Shown: piece after piece, positions 57,659 through 64,000 of the stretch
Layout of the letters: each line of letters begins with the position of its first letter
How positions within the stretch are numbered: the stretch's first letter is position 1
Assembly: GCF_016008875.1 (NCBI RefSeq)
Contig: NZ_JADTQG010000005.1
Span: 186,001 to 250,000, forward strand
From: Ectopseudomonas mendocina
Lineage (GTDB): Bacteria; Pseudomonadota; Gammaproteobacteria; Pseudomonadales; Pseudomonadaceae
Length of the DNA: 64,000 bases
Direction of reading: 5' to 3'
The notes under the pieces: generated by a model
Seen by the model: only the letters and a program-made list of their open reading frames with translations
Database searches by the model: none
Told to the model about the DNA's origin: nothing
Program-made: the position numbers and the translations under genes

Positions 57659-58207
57659 TCATTGATTACGGCGGCGGCTCAGGGCGGCGTAAAGCACACC
57701 GCAAAAAGCCCCCGCCAAGTGGTATTCGAAGGAAACACCGGCACGCGGCAGCAGGCCGAAGAACCAGCCGCCGTAAAGGAAGAACACCAGCGCCGCCAGC
57801 AACAGGTCGAGCAGGCTGCGCTCGAACCAGGCCCGCGCCAGCAGCAGTCCCCAGAAGCCGAACAGCCAGCCGCTGGCGCCGACGTGCAGACCGGTGCGGC
57901 CGAACAGCCAGACCAGAACGCCGCTGCCGATGATGATGAAGGCGCTGGCGAAGAAGAAATCGCGCCGTGAGCGCAGCAGCACCAAGCTGCCGAGCACCAA
58001 CAGACCGCTGAGGTTGCTGAGCAGATGCGCCCAACTGCCATGCAGCCAGGGCGCGAGGAGGATGCCCGGCAGCGCCTCGATATGCCGGGGCACCAGGCCC
58101 CAGAGATTCAAGGCGCCGCCCAGGGCGCCATTGACCACTTGCACCAGCAGCATCGCACCGCTGATCAATATCAGCGGGCGAAGCTCGATCAGCCAGCCTC
58201 GCCTCAC
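57659..58207 (-). CDS. Rhomboid-family intramembrane serine protease
   Basis: 182 residues with six hydrophobic segments. The catalytic Ser112 is in GASGWLFGFWG and the His163 in FEYHLAGAFCG; the HGSWAHLLSN block in the second helix supplies the oxyanion Asn/His. It should cleave single-pass membrane proteins. The GTG start overlaps the ATPase stop (GTGA), with GAGG 6 bases upstream, so translation is coupled to the ATPase gene. The membrane-anchored protein at 52495 is a possible substrate (inference). Confidence 0.88.
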   Translation of the reverse strand: MRRGWLIELRPLILISGAMLLVQVVNGALGGALNLWGLVPRHIEALPGILLAPWLHGSWAHLLSNLSGLLVLGSLVLLRSRRDFFFASAFIIIGSGVLVWLFGRTGLHVGASGWLFGFWGLLLARAWFERSLLDLLLAALVFFLYGGWFFGLLPRAGVSFEYHLAGAFCGVLYAALSRRRNQ

Positions 58208-61200
58208 GGCGCCTCGTCGTCCGCGGCATCGCTGCGCTGCTCATGGCCGAGCAGCGTGCCGAGGTCACGCAATTGGGTGGAGATTTCCAGCATGCGGTTG
58301 TGAGTGCGCAAATCGATGTCGATCTTCTTATCCATCGCCTTGATCAGCGGCAGGAAGCTGTTTTCCAGGCTATCGGCCAGGCTTTCGAGCAATTTTTGCG
58401 TGCCCGGCTGTGGCGGCGCAACCACCTCCACCTGCGGGCGCAGCTCGCCAAGCTTGTCCAGCCCGGCCAGCAACTGTTCCCAGGGAATGCTCGGCGCCTC
58501 ACTGGCCGGCTTACCGCCGGCCCCCAGGCCGCGCACGCTCTCGACCAGGTCGTTGAGCTGTGCCACCACGCGACCACCGACATCGCTGTCGCTGCCGCCC
58601 ATGGCCTTGTTGCGCATGAAGTCGCGCTTGATCTGCGTCCAGCGCTCGGCCTGCTCGGGCGTCTGGTTGCCGCGCAGCTCGGCGAGCTTGAGCAGGTTCT
58701 CTTCGGCGCCGGTGGTGAGCAGCTGCGACTCGCCCTGGTAGTGGTCAGCGATCAGTTGCAGCAGCTCGGCATCGTTCATCACCGAGCTGATCTTCTCGGC
58801 CATCTTGTTCATGTTGCGGTAGCTGCCCTGCAGCTTGAACGGCGGCTCGGTACGGTAGCTGTCGGCCTGCGCGGCGCTGACGATGTACTGCTGGTTGACC
58901 CGGCCGACCACATCGCGCACCTGCATCAGGCGTTGCAGGGTCGAGGTGATCTCGTTGATCTCGGCGGCGCTGTAGGTGTGGCTCAGCTCGTTGGCCGAGA
59001 ACGGTTTGCCCTCGGCCTTGGCGACGAAGCGGTAGACGTCGGCCATGTCACGGGTGGCCAGCGGCGCCAGCACCGGGTTGGAAGTCAGGCTGTTCTCGAT
59101 GTAGCTCAGCGCGAACGCTTCCTGCATGCCGCCCAGGGTGTCGCCGAGGTTGTAGATGTCGGCGCGGTTGGCGAGCATATCGGGAATCTTGAACACGTCG
59201 CCGGACTCGGTGTACGGGTTGCCGCTCATCACCACGCAGAACTTCTTGCCGCGCATGTCGTAGGTCTTGGTCTTGCCCTTCCACACGCCTTCGATGCGTC
59301 GCGTGCCGTCGCACAGCGAGATGAACTTCTGCAGGAACTCGGGATGCGTGTGCTGGATGTCGTCGACATAGAGCATCACGTTGTTGCCCATTTCCAGCGC
59401 CAGGTTGAGCTTTTCCAGCTCCTGGCGCGAGGTCGCGTCCGGCGCCTGCGCCGGGTCGATGGAGCGCACCTCGTGACCCAGCGCCGGGCCGTTGACCTTC
59501 ATGAAGATCAGGCCCAGGCGATGCGCCACGTACTCCATTAGCGTGGTCTTACCGTAGCCGGGCGGCGAGATGAGCATCAGCAGGCCCATCAGGTCGGTGC
59601 GCTTGTTCTCGCCGGCAGTGCCCATCTGCTTGGCCAGGTTGTCGCCGATAAAGCCCAGGTAAACGTCGTTGATCAGCTTGTTACGCACGAAGGACGACAA
59701 CGGCCGCGGCTTGAATTCGCTCAGGCGCAGCGCGTCGCGCTCGCGGTTGATGACCTCCTGGCGCAGCGCCTGGTAGCGCTGCAGCTGCGGCACGAAGTGA
59801 TCCAGATGCTGCTGCAGGCGTGCGAAGTAATCATCGATGGCCAACAGCAGCGTACCGTTCTGCACACGCGGATGATCGCCAAGCAGGCCGCTGACGGTGA
59901 AGCGCAGATCGACCTCGGTGAAACGCCGCGGAAACTCCTCATCCAGAAGGCTGACGGCGATCGCCTCGGGCACGTAGTCGGCCAGCTCGGCCATGCTGAC
60001 GTCCTGCGCGCACAGGCCGTCGAACCAGGTCTGCGCCAGCGACCAGCGCTGCACCGGGCGGCCACGCAGGTTGTCCAGCGCAGCACAGTAGTCGTCCCAG
60101 ACATGGCTGGCCTGCATGCGCTGCTGAAGGGTGTCGAGCAGTTGCCGGGCGTACTTGCTGAAGCTGAACTCGATAGGCTTGGCTGCCAGTTCCTCGACCA
60201 GATAGGCGGCAGCCGCCTGGCGCTGTGCGGCGTCGACCGGCAACGGATGCTGGGCGAGAAAGCGCTGCATGGCCACATCGATCTCTTCGCGCAGACGTTG
60301 CACGCCGCCGTCGCTGCCGAACAACTGGCGCAGGTGCAGGCTGCTGCGCGCCCGCTCCGGCCACAGCTCGGCCTCGATGTCCTGCCCCCAGCGATTCCAG
60401 AACAGCGCAGCAAAGCCCCGCGCCGCCGGCGCGTAACGCAGCAGCCCGGCGCTTTCGCGCAGCGGCAGCAACTGGCTGAGGATCAGCGCCGCGTCGTGGT
60501 CGTGGATACCCTTCTCGTAGGCATCCTTGTAGCGCGGCGCGGCGAAGTCGCGAATCAAACGGGTCAGGGTTTCCGGCTGCGCCAGGTGGGTCTTGAGTAG
60601 ATCGAGGGTGAGGCCTTCACGGCCGCCCACGGCGGCGTCGAGCACCAGGCCGGCGAGGTATTCGGCGCGGTACAGCGAGGACGACTCGGACTCCAGCGAC
60701 ACCTGCCAGTAATCACGCAGACCTTCCAGCGTCTCGTCGCGCAGCGGTTCGAGGAAATCGGTGCCGGTCAGGTGCAGGTACAGCGCATCACCGCGCGGCA
60801 TCAGGGTCAGGTCGAATTCCTGGGTGTTGACGCTGAAGCGGTGGCGCGGGCCGAGCTTGATGACGTTGCCGCCCTCTTCGAATAGCTCGCTCTTGTCACG
60901 CAGGGCACGCACGGCCTGGTCGCGGGCGGCCTTGAGGCGCGCCTCGACGTCATCGGCCTTGACGCTGTCCTTCAGCTCGCGCAGGCGCTCGGCCATTTCG
61001 CGCAGCTTGAGAATAAGCGGATCGGCGGCGAAGAAGGCGTTGAGCTCTTCCATCTGGGTCAGGCGCGCGGTGCGCCGGCCCAGGCTGTCCAGAATGCGCT
61101 GGGCGGCGTCGAGCACGCCTTGGGCGCGGCGCTGGCGGTCGTCGAGCAGGCTCTGCTTGTGCGACTCGAAGGTCTCCAGCAGCTCTTCGCGCTTGCCGAG

Positions 61201-63444
61201 AATGTCGCTGAGGAATTCCTCGTGATCGCCGAACTGGCTTTCCAGCTCTTCGAGCTGCACCAGCAGGCGCGACAACTGCTCGTCGCACTTCTCCGGGTCC
61301 TGCGCCAGCGCCAGGGCATTGGTGATGCCCTGGCTGAAGAGTTTGAACTGGGCGCCGAACTGCGCCACGGTCTCGGCCGAGCCCAGCCCCTTGCGCCGCT
61401 GTTCGGCACGCGCCTTGGCCTGATTGAGGTGGGCGTAGACCTCGGAAATCGACTCGACGATGGCGGTACGCTGGGTGGCATCGTCGATCTTCAGCGACGC
61501 CATCAGGCTCGACAGCATGTCGAGGTTGCCGGCCATTTCCTGCATCTCGACCAGCGGCTCGTTCAGCTGGGTGACGCTCTCGGCCTTCTGCGCCAGGCCG
61601 TCCAGCTCACCCAGGCGCTGCACATAGGGCTGCAACGCAGCGTCGCTGGCGAGGAAGGCGGAGGTGGCCGTGGCCACGCGCTCCTGGGCTTCGAGCAGTT
61701 CGGCTTCCATGGCGTCGATGCGCGCCACGTCGATGTAGCGGTAATCGCGGATGGTCAGTAACCGGCCGCGCTGCGCGGTGATGGCGCCCAGCGCCTCGAC
61801 GAAGTGCTGCACCTCGTCAAAGCTGTCGACCAGCAGGCCGGAGAGCAGGCTCTTCTGCTGCGTCTCGGCCTCGGCCATGGCGCGGGCCGACTGCTGGCGG
61901 ATGCTCTCGACTTTCTCGAATTCGTCGAGCACCAGCTCGCCGGTGGCGCCGATTTCACGCAGCAGCGGCGCCAGCTCGGCGCACTGGGCATCGCCCAGCC
62001 AGTGGTAGACGTCGAACAGGCGACGGGTGTTCTGACACAGCTGCGTGTAGCGCGCCACCGATACTTCGCGGCTGTCGATCTCGCGGCTGAGATTGAGCAG
62101 GTCGGACACGCCACGCACCAGCTCGGCATTGCCGATACGCCCGAAGAAACCGCTGCGCGCCGGCTGACGAGCGGCGTAGTCGTCGCTCTCGAACGGCGTC
62201 TGCCAGATCTGCATCGGGTGGATGCGGGTCGGCTCGCTGCCCTCGGCGGAGAAGATCACCATGCGCCCGTCTTCCAGACGCGCGTAACCGTGACCGAAGA
62301 TCGGGTTGTGCAGTTGGCGGTTGATCATGTTGTAGGTGAACAGCGCCGAGCGGCCTTCTTCCGGGTGGTAGAAGATGTACTGCACGTCCTCGCCGTTGGG
62401 CGAGCGCACCGAGCGCTTGAAGCGCATGCCGCCCATGGGCTGTTCGAAGGTCTTGTATTCGCCGCTCTGCAGGTAATAGCCGCCGGGGAAGATGATGCCG
62501 TGGTCTTCCGGCAACTGCACGCAGGCCAGGCCGATGGCGTCGATGCGCTCGACCTGGTTGGTCAGGCTGTTGAACACCAGGTAGCGCCACTGCTCCTCGC
62601 GGTACGGCAGGATCTTCAGCAGGATCAGGCTGCCCAGGCGGGCGTATTCGATCTGCGCATCATCCAGCGACTGGGTCTTGTCCACCACCGCTTCGCGGTA
62701 GATGCCCAGGCCGTCCTGGGTGTTGTTCTCGACCTTGATGGTGAGGTCACCGCCGATGGTCTCGACGAATACGGTGTCGAGGATGTTCATGTGCGGATGA
62801 CGGCCGCTGACCACCATTTCACGCGAGGTCTTCTGCCACTCGAAGTCGAACGGCGCCGGCAGCGCGATATCGCGCTCGCCGCGGTTGTCGATATAGCGGA
62901 CGTCCTTGCCGTCCGTGGAGATCGACCAGCGGAACACGCGGATGTCGCTGATCCGCTCGCCGATCTGGAAACTCGCCAGCAGCTTGCCGTCGCGGATGGC
63001 CAGCTGCAGCAGGCGGGTGTTCTTGTAGTAGGTGTACAGCTCGTTGAAGTCGGCGACGAAACTGGCCTGGGCCAGGAAGCTACCGTCCAGCGGCACCGAC
63101 TCGGCCTCAAAGCCTTCGCCACCCTCGACCAGGCGGTAGAGAGAGAAGACGTCAGCGACGCTGGTTTCCTTCTTCAGGCCGATGAACACGTTGTAGCCGA
63201 ACAGCAGGCACTCACCGACCTGGACGATATCGCGGGCGATGCAGTTGTTCTCGGTGCGGATGCGTACCCGACCGATGACTTCCATATGGCTGCTGCCAAA
63301 CTCGGCCAGACGCTGGCCATTGAGCGCTTCGGTCAGCCCGCGCAGGCGCTGGCCCTGCTCCTGCAGGCGCTTGTGCAGCACCTCGTAGGCGCCGCCTTCG
63401 GCGACGGCCTTGTCCAATACGTCCTGTGTTTGTGCGTCCGACAT
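58204..63444 (-). CDS. Giant AAA+ ATPase of the DUF3686 'DNA repair ATPase' family
   Basis: 1746 residues from the ATG at 63444, with AGGAAG upstream. The N-terminal ~480 residues are beta-rich and resemble a propeller-like DUF3686 region (RIRTENNCIARDIVQVG, GGYYLQSGEYKTFE, ARLEDGRMVIFSAEGSEPTRIHPMQIWQTPF in parts). A long coiled coil follows (about 500-950, with AQRILDSLGRRTARLTQMEEL), then a helical segment and an AAA+ domain: Walker A ISPPGYGKTT (Lys1299), Walker B MLYVDDIQ (Asp1361-Asp1362), and a sensor-like VVMSGNPYTESGD. The C terminus is helical. Coiled coil plus ATPase suggests a machine working on DNA or membranes; activity is unknown. Confidence 0.85.
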   Translation of the reverse strand: MSDAQTQDVLDKAVAEGGAYEVLHKRLQEQGQRLRGLTEALNGQRLAEFGSSHMEVIGRVRIRTENNCIARDIVQVGECLLFGYNVFIGLKKETSVADVFSLYRLVEGGEGFEAESVPLDGSFLAQASFVADFNELYTYYKNTRLLQLAIRDGKLLASFQIGERISDIRVFRWSISTDGKDVRYIDNRGERDIALPAPFDFEWQKTSREMVVSGRHPHMNILDTVFVETIGGDLTIKVENNTQDGLGIYREAVVDKTQSLDDAQIEYARLGSLILLKILPYREEQWRYLVFNSLTNQVERIDAIGLACVQLPEDHGIIFPGGYYLQSGEYKTFEQPMGGMRFKRSVRSPNGEDVQYIFYHPEEGRSALFTYNMINRQLHNPIFGHGYARLEDGRMVIFSAEGSEPTRIHPMQIWQTPFESDDYAARQPARSGFFGRIGNAELVRGVSDLLNLSREIDSREVSVARYTQLCQNTRRLFDVYHWLGDAQCAELAPLLREIGATGELVLDEFEKVESIRQQSARAMAEAETQQKSLLSGLLVDSFDEVQHFVEALGAITAQRGRLLTIRDYRYIDVARIDAMEAELLEAQERVATATSAFLASDAALQPYVQRLGELDGLAQKAESVTQLNEPLVEMQEMAGNLDMLSSLMASLKIDDATQRTAIVESISEVYAHLNQAKARAEQRRKGLGSAETVAQFGAQFKLFSQGITNALALAQDPEKCDEQLSRLLVQLEELESQFGDHEEFLSDILGKREELLETFESHKQSLLDDRQRRAQGVLDAAQRILDSLGRRTARLTQMEELNAFFAADPLILKLREMAERLRELKDSVKADDVEARLKAARDQAVRALRDKSELFEEGGNVIKLGPRHRFSVNTQEFDLTLMPRGDALYLHLTGTDFLEPLRDETLEGLRDYWQVSLESESSSLYRAEYLAGLVLDAAVGGREGLTLDLLKTHLAQPETLTRLIRDFAAPRYKDAYEKGIHDHDAALILSQLLPLRESAGLLRYAPAARGFAALFWNRWGQDIEAELWPERARSSLHLRQLFGSDGGVQRLREEIDVAMQRFLAQHPLPVDAAQRQAAAAYLVEELAAKPIEFSFSKYARQLLDTLQQRMQASHVWDDYCAALDNLRGRPVQRWSLAQTWFDGLCAQDVSMAELADYVPEAIAVSLLDEEFPRRFTEVDLRFTVSGLLGDHPRVQNGTLLLAIDDYFARLQQHLDHFVPQLQRYQALRQEVINRERDALRLSEFKPRPLSSFVRNKLINDVYLGFIGDNLAKQMGTAGENKRTDLMGLLMLISPPGYGKTTLMEYVAHRLGLIFMKVNGPALGHEVRSIDPAQAPDATSRQELEKLNLALEMGNNVMLYVDDIQHTHPEFLQKFISLCDGTRRIEGVWKGKTKTYDMRGKKFCVVMSGNPYTESGDVFKIPDMLANRADIYNLGDTLGGMQEAFALSYIENSLTSNPVLAPLATRDMADVYRFVAKAEGKPFSANELSHTYSAAEINEITSTLQRLMQVRDVVGRVNQQYIVSAAQADSYRTEPPFKLQGSYRNMNKMAEKISSVMNDAELLQLIADHYQGESQLLTTGAEENLLKLAELRGNQTPEQAERWTQIKRDFMRNKAMGGSDSDVGGRVVAQLNDLVESVRGLGAGGKPASEAPSIPWEQLLAGLDKLGELRPQVEVVAPPQPGTQKLLESLADSLENSFLPLIKAMDKKIDIDLRTHNRMLEISTQLRDLGTLLGHEQRSDAADDEAP

Positions 63445-63586
63445 CGTGTTCTTCCTGGATAGGCGGCCTTCAGCCCCGCGCCTGTTCAGCCAGGCAAGGG
63501 GACTGGGAATGCGGGTGGCGCTTGCGCGGCGAAGATCGGGCCGCGGCAATCTGGTGTGCGGCGGATGGGCGAACCCACCCGGCAAG

Positions 63587-63826
63587 TCAGGCGCCGATCT
63601 TCTTCTCGACGATGGCGATCTTGTCGCGCAGTGCCGCGTCGATCTCTTCGGGGCGAACCTGGGCAATGATCTTGCGCAGCACCCGTACTTCGTTGTCGTC
63701 GATCACGCCGTCGCGCTCGGCGATCTCCAGCAGGCTCTTGAGCTCCTGCGCATCCAGACGACCATCGTTACTGAAGCACTGGATCGAGCGGAAGGTCATC
63801 TCCAGATAGTCTCTTGACTCTGCCAT
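63587..63826 (-). CDS. TerB-like small acidic helical protein
   Basis: 79 residues from the ATG at 63826; GGGGAA precedes it. Two EF-hand-like loops, SNDGRLDAQEL and RDGVIDDNEV, sit between helices, as in TerB/DUF533-type calcium- or metal-responsive proteins. No membrane segment. It starts 68 bases after the end of the partial upstream gene, and 142 bases separate it from the ATPase start. Confidence 0.8.
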   Translation of the reverse strand: MAESRDYLEMTFRSIQCFSNDGRLDAQELKSLLEIAERDGVIDDNEVRVLRKIIAQVRPEEIDAALRDKIAIVEKKIGA

Positions 63827-63894
63827 CGCATATTCCCCGGTTGATCGAAAGGTAGACAGCGTGGGCGGCACTTCAGCCACCCACGTTCAGGGCC

Positions 63895-64000
63895 TCAGGC
63901 CTGCTCCGGGCCTGCGCTCGGCGCGTTCACCGGCGCGGCAGCGGCGGCCTTGCCGGCCAGCAGACGCGACAGCACGTCCTGCACCACCGGGCTCTTGCCG
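63895..64000 (-). CDS. C-terminal end of an unidentified protein (5' outside the window)
   Basis: 35 codons to the window edge: GKSPVVQDVLSRLLAGKAA and an Ala/Pro-rich tail ending GPEQA. The sequence is too short to identify. In P. aeruginosa the gene beside the homologous ATPase encodes, as I remember, a flotillin-like SPFH protein, whose C termini are often Ala-rich; this is only a guess. Confidence 0.6.
   Translation of the reverse strand, partial: GKSPVVQDVLSRLLAGKAAAAAPVNAPSAGPEQA

Noticed and set aside
61804..63462. A 552-codon plus-strand frame inside the ATPase gene
   Set aside because: Antisense shadow of a coherent 1746-residue protein; low-complexity composition and no signal for a start.

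Overview
The window is GC-rich chromosomal DNA from a Pseudomonas-type gammaproteobacterium. The evidence is its set of recognisable genes (mexL/mexJK, bfrB, lptF, an argF plus ABC-ATPase pair, ppc-adk-tsaB, lysS-prfB, recJ) and local gene orders that match what I remember of P. aeruginosa. The dispersed repeats look more like those of the P. mendocina/oleovorans/alcaligenes side of the genus. Genes are tightly packed on both strands. I see no rRNA, tRNA, CRISPR array, insertion sequence or prophage.

Layout. 0-5 kb: the 3' part of a hybrid sensor kinase fused to a transporter-like membrane domain, rmuC, a Sel1-type small protein, and a 0.7 kb AT-rich gap with DnaA-box-like palindromes. 5-8.4 kb: a YdbH-YnbE-YdbL operon (envelope bridge between inner and outer membrane). 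8.4-14.2 kb: grxD, a bis-MGD molybdoenzyme, argF overlapping an orphan ABC ATPase, and a PhzF-like isomerase. 14.3-19 kb: the glycerol regulon (glpK, ybaK, glpR, glpD), with two matching candidate GlpR operators and no glpF. 19-26.2 kb: bfrB, an MFS exporter, and mexK-mexJ with divergent mexL. 26.2-34.6 kb: rsmJ, an extensin-like peptidase homologue, a frameshifted DUF72 gene, a small protein, tsaB, a class C acid phosphatase, adk and ppc. 34.7-41.4 kb: envelope genes (a DUF4398 lipoprotein, lptF, a lipoprotein hydrolase, an AIM24-like protein, a DUF1704 metalloprotease-like protein, a lipoprotein) and a TetR regulator. 41.5-52.3 kb: lysS, prfB with its programmed frameshift, a diguanylate cyclase, a GMC oxidoreductase, a DUF533 protein, a DapA-like lyase, recJ and yaeQ.

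52.5-64 kb is the most interesting part. A compact minus-strand gene train runs in from the right edge: the end of an unidentified protein, a TerB-like acidic protein, a 1746-residue AAA+ ATPase of the DUF3686 'DNA repair ATPase' type, a rhomboid protease, an HKD phospholipase-D/nuclease, and an SF1 helicase with a candidate C-terminal nuclease fold. The last junctions are translationally coupled or nearly so. A membrane-anchored helical-repeat protein converges on the helicase and shares a CTAG double stop with it. I infer a stress, DNA-processing or membrane-linked defence module.

Operon junctions are often overlapping (ATGA, GTGA, TGATG, TAATG). Convergent ends are often shared or abutting. 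Strong hairpin terminators separate the major units.
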